A stretch of 64,000 nt of DNA from Bradyrhizobium sp. SRS-191 (lineage in GTDB: Bacteria; Pseudomonadota; Alphaproteobacteria; Rhizobiales; Xanthobacteraceae): NCBI RefSeq assembly GCF_024586915.1, contig NZ_JANBVS010000006.1:62001-126000 (forward strand), in the 5' to 3' direction. Positions 54,675-63,726 of this stretch are shown piece after piece. How positions within the stretch are numbered: position 1 is the first letter of the stretch; every line of letters begins with the position of its first letter. Below the pieces are notes generated by a model. That model was not told where the DNA came from. It worked only from the letters and a program-made list of their open reading frames with translations, and did no database searches. Position numbers and translations under genes: made by a program.

Positions 54675-56162
54675 ATGATCACTCGAAAGAACGTCTGCGT
54701 GATCGGCGCCGGTGTCTCCGGCCTCGCCGCAGCCAAGGCATTCAACGCCCACGGCCACAATGTCACCATCGTCGAGCGCAGCGCCGACCTTGGCGGCGTC
54801 TGGGAGCCGGCACGCTCCTACCCTGACGTGCAGACGCAGAGCCCCAAGGAGCTCTATCGCTACACCGACAAGGCGATGCCCGACACCTATCCGGAGTGGC
54901 CGAAGGGACCGCAGGTCTATGCCTATCTAGCCGACTACGCGAGGAGCCACGACCTGACGCGCCTGATGCGGATGAACACCACCGTTCTGTCGATGCAACG
55001 GCGTACCGACGGCCAGCCGGGCTGGACGCTCGATCTGAAGACCGGCGATCACACAGGTCGTGAGAATTTCGATTTCGTGGCCGTGTGCACCGGCCAATTC
55101 AACGAGCCTCAGACGCTATCACTTCCCGGCGAGGATCAGTTCAAGGCGGGCGGCGGCGCCGTCGTGCATTCGTCGAAATACAACGATCCCGGCATGATCA
55201 AAGGGCGCAACGTGGTCGTGCTCGGCGGCTCGAAGTCAGCCACCGATATCGCCGTCAACGCCGTGCGCTCCGGCGCGCGATCCGTGACCATCGTGTTTCG
55301 CGAGCCGGTGTGGCGCATCCCCTACTTCATCGGCGGCCTGATCAACTTCAAGCGCATCCTCTACATTCGCGCGCAGGAGCAGATGTTCGCGAGTTGGGGC
55401 ATCGGTCCGCTCTCGCGCCTCGCGCACGTCCTCGCCAAGCCGCTGGTGTGGGCCAATTGGCGTGGCCTGGAGAGCCTGCTCAAGGCGCAGCTTAAGCTCG
55501 CCAAATGCAACATGGTGCCCAAGGAGCGAATCGAAGACGGGGTCAACTGCTCGGTCCCGATCGCGACACCCGACTTCTTCCCGATGGTGGCCGACGGCCG
55601 GATCAAGGCGGTGCTGGGCACCTTCGATCACTACGAGGCCAACACGGTCGTCGCCAGCAATGGCGAGCGCATTGCGGCCGACGTCGCCGTCCTCGCCATC
55701 GGCTACAAGCTCGGCGTCCCCTTCCTCTCCGAGGCCGACCGCGCCAAGCTGGTCGATCCCGACGGGCAGTACCGCCTGTATCGTCTGATCGCCAATCCGG
55801 ACCTGCCCGACATGGGCTTCGTGGGCTTCAACTCCAGCTTCTGCACGGTGCTCTGCGCCGACATGGCGGCGCATTGGCTGGTGCGTTACGCCGACAAGCA
55901 GCTCGCGCATCAGCCGAGCGAGCGCGAGATGCGCGACAACATCGAGATGATGCTGCACTTCAAGCGCGTCGAGCGTCCAGCCGCCGGAGTCTATGGCGGG
56001 CTCTGCGTCGCGCCGTATCACTTCAAGCATTTCGACGAGCTGCTGGCCGACATCGGCGCGAAGCGGCGGAAGCGAAATCCCCTGGCAGAAATGTTCGCGC
56101 CTCCCGACGCAGACGCGTATGGTGACTTCCTGGCGTCGGCGCCGTCCTACCAGGCGAGTTGA
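54675..56162 (+). CDS. FAD/NADPH-dependent flavin monooxygenase (FMO/Baeyer-Villiger type)
   Basis: 495 residues from ATG 54675 after CAGGAGG; the frame continues upstream to 54462 but without a ribosome site. FAD-binding VIGAGVSGLAAAKAF, the FMO-like element FKAGGGAVVHSSKY and NADPH-binding VLGGSKSATDIAVN are in order. Members oxygenate heteroatoms or insert oxygen next to a ketone. The strict Baeyer-Villiger fingerprint is imperfect, so substrate and reaction type remain open. Confidence 0.9.
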   Translation: MITRKNVCVIGAGVSGLAAAKAFNAHGHNVTIVERSADLGGVWEPARSYPDVQTQSPKELYRYTDKAMPDTYPEWPKGPQVYAYLADYARSHDLTRLMRMNTTVLSMQRRTDGQPGWTLDLKTGDHTGRENFDFVAVCTGQFNEPQTLSLPGEDQFKAGGGAVVHSSKYNDPGMIKGRNVVVLGGSKSATDIAVNAVRSGARSVTIVFREPVWRIPYFIGGLINFKRILYIRAQEQMFASWGIGPLSRLAHVLAKPLVWANWRGLESLLKAQLKLAKCNMVPKERIEDGVNCSVPIATPDFFPMVADGRIKAVLGTFDHYEANTVVASNGERIAADVAVLAIGYKLGVPFLSEADRAKLVDPDGQYRLYRLIANPDLPDMGFVGFNSSFCTVLCADMAAHWLVRYADKQLAHQPSEREMRDNIEMMLHFKRVERPAAGVYGGLCVAPYHFKHFDELLADIGAKRRKRNPLAEMFAPPDADAYGDFLASAPSYQAS

Positions 56163-56356
56163 TCGGCAGAACCGGTCGACGTGTTCGCCGCACTGCAAAC
56201 ACGGCGACGTCACAAGCATGGCGGATGGTGGTGGCAAGAGCGGGCTCCCAGCGGAGCTCGCAGGCGGGCGGCCCAGCCTGTCCGAGGCTGGTCTTCCGGG
56301 CAAGGCCGCGCTATCCAGGGCGCCCTCCGCTTTCAGCGGTCCGCCCGGAGCTTGCC

Positions 56357-57151
56357 ATGACAATCACGACCCGTCTCCGCACCCTTGGCCTTGCCGTCTC
56401 GGCCGCCATCCTCGTCACCACTGCAGCTCAAGCCGCCGAAATCCATGTGATGATCTCAGGCGGCATGACCGCTGCCTTTAAATCGCTGGTGCCGGAATTC
56501 GAGCGGCGCTCCGGCCACAAGGTCAGCATAGCCTATGGCCCGTCGATGGGAACGACGGCGAACGCGATTCCGGTTCGCCTCGAACGCGGCGAGCCGGCGG
56601 ACGTGCTGATCATGGTCGGCTACGCGCTGAGCGATCTCACCACCAAGGGCAAAGTAGCTCCCGACAGCTATGTCGAGCTCGCCAACTCGCCGATCGGCGT
56701 CGCCGTCAAGTCGGGAACGCCCCACCCTGACATCTCGAATGCCGATGCGGTGAAGCGCATGCTGATCGCCGCGAAGACCATCGCCTATTCGGACAGCGCC
56801 AGCGGCGTCTACGTCTCGACCGAGATGTTCGACAAGCTCGGCATCAGGGAGGAGATGAAGGGCAAGGCGCGGATGATTCCGGCAACGCCGGTCGGCGAGA
56901 TCGTGGCGCAGGGCGAGGCCGAGATCGGTTTCCAGCAGATCAGCGAGCTCAAGCCGGTGCACGGCATCGATATCGTCGGGCCGCTGCCGGCGGGCCTGCA
57001 GAAGATCACGGTGTTCTCGGCCGGCATCGCCACGGCCTCGAAGGAGCCGGAGGCCGGCAAGGCGCTGATCCATTTCCTGGGATCACCGGATGCGCGCAAG
57101 ACGATTGCGGAGAGCGGGCTCGATCCGATCGTCAGGAGGTCGCCGAACTAA
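56357..57151 (+). CDS. ModA-like periplasmic substrate-binding protein
   Basis: 264 residues from ATG 56357 with a signal peptide ending AQAAE. SGGMTAAFKSLVPEFERRSGHKV and VGEIVAQGEAEIGFQQISEL are characteristic of the ModA/oxyanion-binding branch. No permease or ATPase gene is adjacent, so it may not bind molybdate for import; related orphans occur widely in Bradyrhizobium. It converges on the next binding-protein gene across a strong hairpin. Confidence 0.85.
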   Translation: MTITTRLRTLGLAVSAAILVTTAAQAAEIHVMISGGMTAAFKSLVPEFERRSGHKVSIAYGPSMGTTANAIPVRLERGEPADVLIMVGYALSDLTTKGKVAPDSYVELANSPIGVAVKSGTPHPDISNADAVKRMLIAAKTIAYSDSASGVYVSTEMFDKLGIREEMKGKARMIPATPVGEIVAQGEAEIGFQQISELKPVHGIDIVGPLPAGLQKITVFSAGIATASKEPEAGKALIHFLGSPDARKTIAESGLDPIVRRSPN

Positions 57152-57177
57152 TTCGGCGGCGCTGGAGGTCCAGACGG

Positions 57178-57210
57178 AAGCTCTCCTCGCGGGATACGCG
57201 GGGAGAGCTT
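57178..57210. terminator. Strong bidirectional terminator-like hairpin
   Basis: A 14-base stem (57178-57191 with 57197-57210; one G-T pair) around GGATA starts AAGCTCTCC and ends GGAGAGCTT. It stands between two convergent genes and begins 27 bases after one stop, 34 bases before the other. Confidence 0.75.
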
Positions 57211-57243
57211 AGTCGCCGTAGCTAAATGAAGGAGCCGACACCA

Positions 57244-58041
57244 TCACTGCGTGAGCAGCGTGGACTCGCTGAGATTGTTGGCGCCGTAGGCCTTCTTGAG
57301 CAGTCCGTTCGCCTTGGCCTCGGTCATGAACTTGGTCACGAAGGCCAGCGATTGCGGTCGCTTCTGCGGCACCGCGACCGCGGTGTCGGTCTTCTTGAAG
57401 GTCTCTGCGAGCACCTTGGTGCCGGGGATCTGCTTGGCGATGAGGTTCAGCTGATCGCGGGCGAGCGTGAGTGCGTCGATCTCGCCGGCCGACAACAATG
57501 CGAAGACCTCCTCGTAGGATTTGAAGCCGACGACGGTCGCCTTCTTCATGAACGATTTGGCACCGCGCATGACGGTGGTGTCGTTGATCGCCGCGACCTC
57601 ATGGCCCGCTTGATCGAGCGCCGCGATATTGGGGACGTCGAGGCCGGCGCGAATGATGAAGGTGGTGTCGACCGAGTCGTAGACGGGGCCGAACGAAATC
57701 TTGGTCTCGCGCTCGGAATCCTTCGGCAGGAAGCTGACATCCCAGGCGCCCTGGGGCGCTCCCTCCACGATGGAGTTCGCATTGGAATGCTCGACGAACT
57801 CGACGGGCACGCCGACCTGCGCAGCCATCGCCTTGCCAAGCTCCACCGGCACGCCGGCGTAACCGCTGTCCGACTTGATGCACCAGAACGCACCGCCGGC
57901 CGCCCCCACGGCGATAGCCACCCGGAGCTTGCCTGTCGGCGCGATCTCTTCCTTCAAGCCGGCTGCGAATGCCGTGTTGCCGATAACCGTGACTACCGCA
58001 GCTGCCAGGGCTGCGTCACGCAGCCAGCGCCAGAACGCCAT
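57244..58041 (-). CDS. ABC-type (family 3) periplasmic solute-binding protein
   Basis: 265 residues from ATG 58041 after GGGAGAGGG, with a signal peptide ending NTAFAA. TGKLRVAIAVGAAGGAFW, GVPVELGKAMAAQVGVPVEFVEH and GAWDVSFLP belong to the polar-amino-acid binding family. Its permease and ATPase are absent from the neighbourhood. Ligand unknown. Confidence 0.88.
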   Translation of the reverse strand: MAFWRWLRDAALAAAVVTVIGNTAFAAGLKEEIAPTGKLRVAIAVGAAGGAFWCIKSDSGYAGVPVELGKAMAAQVGVPVEFVEHSNANSIVEGAPQGAWDVSFLPKDSERETKISFGPVYDSVDTTFIIRAGLDVPNIAALDQAGHEVAAINDTTVMRGAKSFMKKATVVGFKSYEEVFALLSAGEIDALTLARDQLNLIAKQIPGTKVLAETFKKTDTAVAVPQKRPQSLAFVTKFMTEAKANGLLKKAYGANNLSESTLLTQ

Positions 58042-58205
58042 GGCCCTCTCCCATCGAATTGCAAGTGGATACAGACCGCACCTTGCCGGGAGCACCGTTA
58101 AATACAGCTTACCTTGCTTATGCAAAGCAGCATGCGGCGCGTAAAACTCGCGCGCCGCAATTAACGATTCGAATAATGCGATATCGAATACTTATTAAGC
58201 CAGCC

Positions 58206-58445
58206 TTAAACGCAGCGCCGCACCCAGACGCCGTTCACCAGCACGGTCCGGCAGGCGGCAGTGGCAGCCGCCACCGGCGGCTTGCGGACGACCACGGCGC
58301 CGCCCGCGCCGGCACAGCCAGCGCGGACGACACCGCGTGCGCAGACGACGGCATTCGCATCCGACATTGATACGAAGGGCATCAAGGCCAGGACGAAAAG
58401 GCCGCACAGGGTGGAAAGAACGATACGTGAAAGAATGGCGCGCAT
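58206..58445 (-). CDS. Small secreted Cys-containing protein, unknown function
   Basis: 79 residues from ATG 58445 after CAGGAG, with a signal peptide (about residues 1-32, ending SDANA). The mature part has CARGVVRAGCAG, VVVRKP and a C-terminal CRTVLVNGVWVRRCV: four cysteines that could form two disulfides. The CARGxxRAGC pattern is common in small Bradyrhizobium secreted proteins. A 30-base motif at 58515 is shared with the Cys-repeat gene. Confidence 0.7.
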   Translation of the reverse strand: MRAILSRIVLSTLCGLFVLALMPFVSMSDANAVVCARGVVRAGCAGAGGAVVVRKPPVAAATAACRTVLVNGVWVRRCV

Positions 58446-58514
58446 GTCGAACTCCTGATGATCATTCGTTAGTAAAATATCCACCCTGTCCGAAATCTGC
58501 CGAGCGCGCCTGAT

Positions 58515-58544
58515 CTTGGCAACTGTGACAATTTGGGTGGATTG
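58515..58544 (-). promoter_or_regulatory. Shared upstream motif, copy 1
   Basis: On the plus strand it runs from CTTGGCAACTG to GGGTGGATTG. It matches 59631-59660 at 26 of 30 bases and lies 70 bases before the start of the small secreted-protein gene. Common placement before two minus-strand genes suggests a common regulator or a recent duplication. Confidence 0.55.
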
Positions 58545-58584
58545 AAGCTGCGCATCAGCCGGATGCGCGCTTGCGCAGATCCCG

Positions 58585-59511
58585 CTACCGATTGACGGCA
58601 AACTCCGCCAGCACGCCCTTGCAGCCCGGCGACAGCGCGCTCGCATTGGCCGCCAGGCACTGCGCGATGCGGCCGCCGCCGGGATCGATGCCGCTGCACA
58701 ACGCACGCGCATCCGTGCCGCACGCCGCCCGGACGATGCGCAGCTCCTCCAACGGCCGCAGCGGGCGCAGCACCATCGCAGGAGCAGCCGGGGCCGCGGC
58801 CGGTGTCACCGCCGGCACAGCCGCAACCGCCGCGCTTTTCGCAGCCGGAGCCGCGCCGCCGCCTGCGATCGCCTGCGCGCAGGATGGCGATACCCTCGCC
58901 TTGTTCTGCTCCAGACATTGCAGCGCCGCCGAGCCGCCCGGCGGCACGCTGCTGCAGACCTTGCGATAGTCCGAACTACAGGCGCTGCGGATCGCCGCGA
59001 CCTGCGCCTCGCTCGGCTTTGCGGCCTGAGCCGCCGCCGCTGGCTTCGCCGGCTCTGGCCTCACTGGCTCCGGCTTGGCTGGCTCAGATTTGGCCGCCTC
59101 AGGTTTGGCGACCGCGACGGCCTGGGCCGGTGAAGCCGCCGGCGCCGGCTGTGCGACCGCCTTCGGCGGCTCGGCCGGCGGGCTTGCTTCGGCTGTGGCC
59201 GGCTTACTCGCAGTTGGAAGCGGTGGAGCCGCCGGCTTGGCTTCAGCAGCGGGCTTCGCCTCCGCGGCGGGCTCGAGCGCCTTCACCGCCGTCTGACAGG
59301 ATGACGACAGGCTCGCCATGTTCTTCTGCAGACATTGAAATGCCGCAGCTCCGCCCGGCGTCACGCTGGAGCATTTCGACATGTAGTCCGATCGGCAGGC
59401 CGATTTGATCGCATTACGCTGTGCATCGGTCTGCGCCAGCGCTTGGGGTGCAGTGCCCCCTGTGGCAGCCGCCAGCCCGAGAGCAAGCATCCATCCGAAA
59501 CGATTGATCAT
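58585..59511 (-). CDS. Secreted protein with three cysteine-rich (GLG1-like) repeats
   Basis: 308 residues with a signal peptide ending ALAQ. Three copies of a 39-residue repeat (about residues 37-78, 170-212 and 255-300) share the pattern A-C-x2-D-(Y/A)-x3-C-(S)-x4-P-G-G-x5-Q-C-L-x15-C, as in cysteine-rich repeat proteins. The linkers are rich in Ala, Pro, Lys and Glu (residues 80-170) and probably unfolded. Four cysteines per repeat imply two disulfides each. Role unknown; periplasmic or cell-surface. Motif copy 2 lies 120 bases upstream. Confidence 0.85.
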   Translation of the reverse strand: MINRFGWMLALGLAAATGGTAPQALAQTDAQRNAIKSACRSDYMSKCSSVTPGGAAAFQCLQKNMASLSSSCQTAVKALEPAAEAKPAAEAKPAAPPLPTASKPATAEASPPAEPPKAVAQPAPAASPAQAVAVAKPEAAKSEPAKPEPVRPEPAKPAAAAQAAKPSEAQVAAIRSACSSDYRKVCSSVPPGGSAALQCLEQNKARVSPSCAQAIAGGGAAPAAKSAAVAAVPAVTPAAAPAAPAMVLRPLRPLEELRIVRAACGTDARALCSGIDPGGGRIAQCLAANASALSPGCKGVLAEFAVNR

Positions 59512-59630
59512 GGGTCGGTCCTCAATGGCATTGAGCTTGAATTCATTGTCGCCGGCGCAACGTGGCGCATGACGATCGATTGAAAATTGTCAGTCTCTCT
59601 TCGCGGCAAACGCTGCGCTGGCGGTCAGGG

Positions 59631-59660
59631 CTTGGCAACTGGGAAAAAATGGGTGGATTG
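59631..59660 (-). promoter_or_regulatory. Shared upstream motif, copy 2
   Basis: Plus strand CTTGGCAACTG to GGGTGGATTG, four differences from 58515-58544, all in the middle third. It lies 120 bases before the cysteine-repeat gene start. Confidence 0.55.
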
Positions 59661-59730
59661 CCTGATGCTGGGATTTCTTCGGGCTGCAGCTGTCTCCTTC
59701 TGACTCATCAATGTTGCCCTCATGAGCTCG

Positions 59731-60939
59731 TCATTCCGCAGGCACCTCCCGTAACGCGGGCCGCGCCGCCGGAAGCTCCGGCGGCAGGATCAGCGCGGCA
59801 ATGATCGCGACCAGCGCCAGCGCCGCGAACGCCTGCAGCATGGTGACGAAGCCGCCGCGCTCGTACAGCCAAGCAACGAGGCCGACCGAGGCGCCGGCCG
59901 CCGTGAAGCCGACGAAATAACGCACGGCATAGGCGCGCGAGCGCCACTCCTCGGCGGTGTACTTGCCGACCATCGCGTCGTTGACGGTGACCTGACCGAA
60001 CGCGCCCATCACAATGCCGATCGACGCCGCGATCAGCGCCCAGTCGCGCGCGTCGGCGGCGAGATAGAGCAGCGGCGCCAGCACCAGCGACAGCGGCAGC
60101 GCGACGGCCTTCAGCGTGTGTCGATCCAGCAACCGCCCGATCGTGTACTGCGTCATCGCGCCGAACACGTAGACACCGGCGGCGATCACGCCGAGCAGCG
60201 CCGGGCTCTGCGTCAGCCCCGCCAGCCGCTCCGCGAACAGCTTTGGCAGCGCCACGGTGATCGCGTTGAACGTGGTGGAGATCGCGATCACCACCAGCAG
60301 CAGCGCCAGCACCACGCGCCACATCTGCTCGCGTGCGACGCGGGCCTGCGCCGCAGCCTGCTTCGAGCCGCGGCGATCCTCATGTGCGACCAGCATCGCG
60401 AAGGCCACGCCGATCCCGATCGTGATCACGCCGGGCACGATGAACGCGAAGCGCCAGCCGAAATACTGTCCCACCACACCCGTCACCAGCGCCGAGGAGG
60501 CGACGCCGAGATTGCCGAACACGCCGTTCAGCCCCATGTCGCGGCCGAGCCGGTCGGCATAGGACACCAGCATCGCGGTTCCCACCGGATGATAGATCGA
60601 AGCGAACAGGCCGATCGCGAACAGCGCCGCGCCGAGCTGCCACGGCGTCTGCACCAGGCCGACCGAGATCATCGACAGGCCGATGCCGAGATAGAAGATC
60701 AGCATCATGTGCCGCCGGCTCCAGCGGTCGCCAAGCCAGCCCGTCGCCAGCGCCCCGGCGCCGAAGGCGATGAAGCCGGGCGTCGCATAGGGCAACAGGT
60801 CGGCATAGGCCATGCCGAGCGCCGGGCCCATGATGATGACCGCCGCCGCGAAGATCAGCATCGCATAATGGTCGATGAAGTGGGCCGCGTTGACGAAGCC
60901 GATGACGCGGCTTGGTCTGTTCCGGCTTGGGCTGTTCAT
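59731..60939 (-). CDS. Major facilitator superfamily transporter
   Basis: 402 residues with twelve hydrophobic segments. The loop 2-3 motif GWLGDRWSRRHMMLIFYLGIGL is the MFS signature, and HFIDHYAMLIFAAAVII opens helix 1. Resembles drug/fosmidomycin-resistance type exporters. Substrate unknown. Divergent from the AraC gene at 61002 (62-base gap), which probably regulates it. Confidence 0.9.
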   Translation of the reverse strand: MNSPSRNRPSRVIGFVNAAHFIDHYAMLIFAAAVIIMGPALGMAYADLLPYATPGFIAFGAGALATGWLGDRWSRRHMMLIFYLGIGLSMISVGLVQTPWQLGAALFAIGLFASIYHPVGTAMLVSYADRLGRDMGLNGVFGNLGVASSALVTGVVGQYFGWRFAFIVPGVITIGIGVAFAMLVAHEDRRGSKQAAAQARVAREQMWRVVLALLLVVIAISTTFNAITVALPKLFAERLAGLTQSPALLGVIAAGVYVFGAMTQYTIGRLLDRHTLKAVALPLSLVLAPLLYLAADARDWALIAASIGIVMGAFGQVTVNDAMVGKYTAEEWRSRAYAVRYFVGFTAAGASVGLVAWLYERGGFVTMLQAFAALALVAIIAALILPPELPAARPALREVPAE

Positions 60940-61001
60940 GAGCGTATCCTCGATTCCCGGGTAAATCGGTTATACTGGCTCGCCCCAACGAGAAGCCGCC
61001 A

Positions 61002-61805
61002 ATGACCATCGTGGACACGCCATTGAAGCCGCTCGGCGACGACCGGGTGACGACCGAGCCGGGCGTCCATCTGATCGCGCGCAGCTACCATAAGGGCGCC
61101 CGGCTCGAGCCGCACATGCACCGGGAGTCGCAGCTGATCTACGCCTCCGCCGGCACGATGCAGGTGACGACGCCGCAGGGCCGCTGGCTGGTGCCGCCGG
61201 ATCGCGCGGTGTGGGTGCCGGCGCGGCACGCGCATGCGATCGACATGCTGGCCGACAGCCAGATGCGGACGCTGTATTTCGAGCAGGACTGGCTGAAGCG
61301 CGAGGCGCGTGGTCAGCGGCTCGACCGCGAGTTCGTCGTGCAGGTCTCGCCGCTGCTGCATCAGGCCGTCCTGGCGATGTTCACCCCCGACGCTGCGCCT
61401 GAGCGCACCGCGCTGCTGGTCCGCCTCGCGCTGCTGGAATTGCGCCGCGCCGAGGACTCCTCGACCTTCATCCCGCTGCCGCAGGATCCGCGCGCCCGCC
61501 GCGCCGCGCTGCTCGTGCTCGCCTCGCCCGCGAGCGAGCAGGATCTCGCGACCCTCGCGAGCGCCGTCGGCAGCTCCGCCCGCACCCTGTCGCGGCTGTT
61601 CGCGGCGGAGACGCGTCTGAGCTTCAAGGCGTGGTGCCAGCGCGCCCGCATCGCCGCGGCGATCGAGCGGCTCGCGACCGACCGTCATCTCTCGGTCAAG
61701 CAGCTCGCGGCCGATCTCGGCTATGCCAGCGTTCCGGCGTTTTCGCATGCGTTCCGGCAGGTGACCGGCCGCACACCGACCGAATTCGCCGGCCAGGGCG
61801 CGTGA
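61002..61805 (+). CDS. AraC-family regulator with cupin sensor domain
   Basis: 267 residues. An N-terminal cupin (LEPHMHRESQLIYASAGTMQV, DRAVWVPARHAHAIDM) precedes an AraC HTH pair (DLATLASAVGSSARTLSRLFAAETRLSF, LAADLGYASVPAFSHAFRQVTGRTPTEF). Likely controls the divergent MFS gene in response to a small ligand. Confidence 0.9.
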   Translation: MTIVDTPLKPLGDDRVTTEPGVHLIARSYHKGARLEPHMHRESQLIYASAGTMQVTTPQGRWLVPPDRAVWVPARHAHAIDMLADSQMRTLYFEQDWLKREARGQRLDREFVVQVSPLLHQAVLAMFTPDAAPERTALLVRLALLELRRAEDSSTFIPLPQDPRARRAALLVLASPASEQDLATLASAVGSSARTLSRLFAAETRLSFKAWCQRARIAAAIERLATDRHLSVKQLAADLGYASVPAFSHAFRQVTGRTPTEFAGQGA

Positions 61806-61928
61806 CGGCAGCCGCGCGTCGAGGCGGCAACGGCGTTGACGATTTGTTATGTTTGAATGTCGCCACCTTTGCCATAAATCCATGTAACATCGCAGCCTGT
61901 CGCTTTTCGGGGATTCGACTGAGACCAG

Positions 61929-63278
61929 ATGGCCAACGCCTTTTTCACTGACCTGATCACCACCATTTCCGAGCGCGGCCGGACACTGCTGCGCGGCGGC
62001 ACGCCTGCCGTCGACAAGCACGATGCCACGAGCCTTGCCGAACTGTGCGAGGCGCTGGTGTCGGGTGCCGGCGAGGCCTCGGGCACCGCGATGGCCCGCG
62101 ACGTGCTCGACGGCTATCATGATCTCGACGCCGACGGCCGCAAGGCGTTCTTCACCGCGCTGGTGCATGATTTCGGTCCCGACAAGACCAAGCTCGCCAA
62201 GGCGATCGAGGCGTGGCGCGCGACGCCGTCGGACGAAGGCGCCAGCGCGCTGCATTTCGCCTCGGAGCCGCGCCGGCAGGAGCTGATCCGCCGGCTCAAC
62301 CGCGCCCCGGGCGGCACGCCGGAGCTGGTCGCGATGCGCACCGATCTCCAGGATCTGCTGAAGTCCAATCCGGAACTCGCCGCGCTCGATCGCGACATCG
62401 TGCATCTCTTGAGTTCGTGGTTCAACAGGGGGTTTCTGGTGCTGCGCAAGATCGACTGGTCGACGCCGGCGAATATCCTCGAGCAGATCATCCGTTACGA
62501 GGCCGTGCACGAGATCCACGATTGGGACGATCTGCGCCGCCGCATCGATCCGGTCGACCGGCGCTGCTACGCCTTCTTCCATCCTGCGATGCCCGATGCG
62601 CCGCTGATCTTCGTCGAGATCGCGCTGACCGAGACCATCCCCGGCGCCATCGCGCCGCTGCTCGCCGTCGACCGCGCGCCGGTACCGGCCGATCGCGCCC
62701 GCACCGCTGTGTTCTACTCGATCTCCAACACCCAGCGTGGCCTCGGCGGCATTTCGTTCGGCAACTTCCTGATCAAGCAGGTGGTCGAGGAGCTCCGCCG
62801 CGAGCTGCCGAAGCTCGACACCTTCGTCACCTTGTCGCCGGTGCCCGGCTTCATGGGCTGGTTGAAATCGACCGAGGATGCGACCGAAGAGGATCGCAAC
62901 GTGCTCAAGCTCCTCAACGAGCCGCGCTGGGTCGAGGACGCCGAGATGACGGCCGAGCTGCGCACCGTGATCGAGCCGCTCGCCGCGCAGTACTTCCTGA
63001 AGGCACGCACATCGAAGGGCAAGCTGATCGACCCCGTCGCCCGCTTCCACCTCGGCAACGGCGCCCGGCTGGAGCGCATCAACTGGCTCGGCGACCTCTC
63101 GGCCAAGGGCCAGCGCGAGTCGGCGACCGTCATGGTGAACTACCTGTACCGGCTCGAGGACATCGAGAAGAACCACGAGGCGTACGCGAACGAAGGCGAA
63201 GTCGTCGCGTCCAGCGCCGTGAAGAAGCTGCTGCGCGGCGAAGGCCGGCGGCTGCTGGATATGAGGTTGTCGTCGTAG
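61929..63278 (+). CDS. Malonyl-CoA decarboxylase
   Basis: 449 residues. An N-terminal helical domain is followed by the GNAT-like catalytic domain; SISNTQRGLGGISFGNFLIKQVVEEL carries the catalytic Ser and the CoA-binding region, and ARFHLGNGARLERINWLGDLS carries the catalytic His. It converts malonyl-CoA to acetyl-CoA and CO2, draining malonate or adjusting malonyl-CoA pools. No matB or malonate transporter gene is next to it. No signal sequence; cytoplasmic. Confidence 0.94.
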   Translation: MANAFFTDLITTISERGRTLLRGGTPAVDKHDATSLAELCEALVSGAGEASGTAMARDVLDGYHDLDADGRKAFFTALVHDFGPDKTKLAKAIEAWRATPSDEGASALHFASEPRRQELIRRLNRAPGGTPELVAMRTDLQDLLKSNPELAALDRDIVHLLSSWFNRGFLVLRKIDWSTPANILEQIIRYEAVHEIHDWDDLRRRIDPVDRRCYAFFHPAMPDAPLIFVEIALTETIPGAIAPLLAVDRAPVPADRARTAVFYSISNTQRGLGGISFGNFLIKQVVEELRRELPKLDTFVTLSPVPGFMGWLKSTEDATEEDRNVLKLLNEPRWVEDAEMTAELRTVIEPLAAQYFLKARTSKGKLIDPVARFHLGNGARLERINWLGDLSAKGQRESATVMVNYLYRLEDIEKNHEAYANEGEVVASSAVKKLLRGEGRRLLDMRLSS

Positions 63279-63329
63279 TTGGGCCCTCACGAGGTTCATG
63301 AGACGGAACGCTCGCGCTACAAAGTCAGG

Positions 63330-63491
63330 GTCATCCCGGCGAACGCCGGGATCCATAACCACAGGGAGTGGTTTAAGGCAGGCCCGCCGTTAGACCTCGC
63401 CAAGCCCACAACCGCCGCGGAGTATGGGTCCCGGATCGGCGCCGCGACGCGCCTTGCGCGTCAGGGCTTGTCCGGGACGACAGCGATGGAA
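63330..63491. repeat. Tandem palindromic repeat, copy A
   Basis: Begins GTCATCCCGGCGAACGCCGG and ends CTTGTCCGGGACGAC with a short GATGGAA flank. The middle contains ATCCATAACCACAGGGAGTGG and GGAGTATGGGTCCCGGATC. Nearly the same sequence recurs 229 bases downstream. Confidence 0.8.
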
Positions 63492-63558
63492 AACAGATGC
63501 GCTGGTGGCTCGCAAACACACGCATGAGATGGTGCGCTCTCGCAACAAACACCTCCGT

Positions 63559-63717
63559 CATCCCGGCGAACGCCGGGATCCATAACCACAGGGAGTGGTT
63601 TGGGGCAGACACGTCGGTGGACCTCGCCAAGCCACGTCCGCCGCGGAGTATGGGTCCCGGATCGGCGCCGCGACGCGCCTTGCGCGTCACGGCTTGTCCG
63701 GGACGACACCGATGGAA
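63559..63717. repeat. Tandem palindromic repeat, copy B
   Basis: Differs from copy A at few positions plus a short length change (159 against 162 bases), including CGTCGGTGG for CGCCGTTAG in the middle. The two direct copies with a 67-base spacer suggest recent local duplication or insertion. No gene is seen between 63279 and 64000. Confidence 0.8.
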
Positions 63718-63726
63718 TAACCGCTT

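Noticed and set aside
63330-63717. Possible CRISPR array
   Set aside because: Only two long copies of about 160 bases, themselves palindromic, with one spacer and no cas genes. It is a dispersed intergenic repeat.
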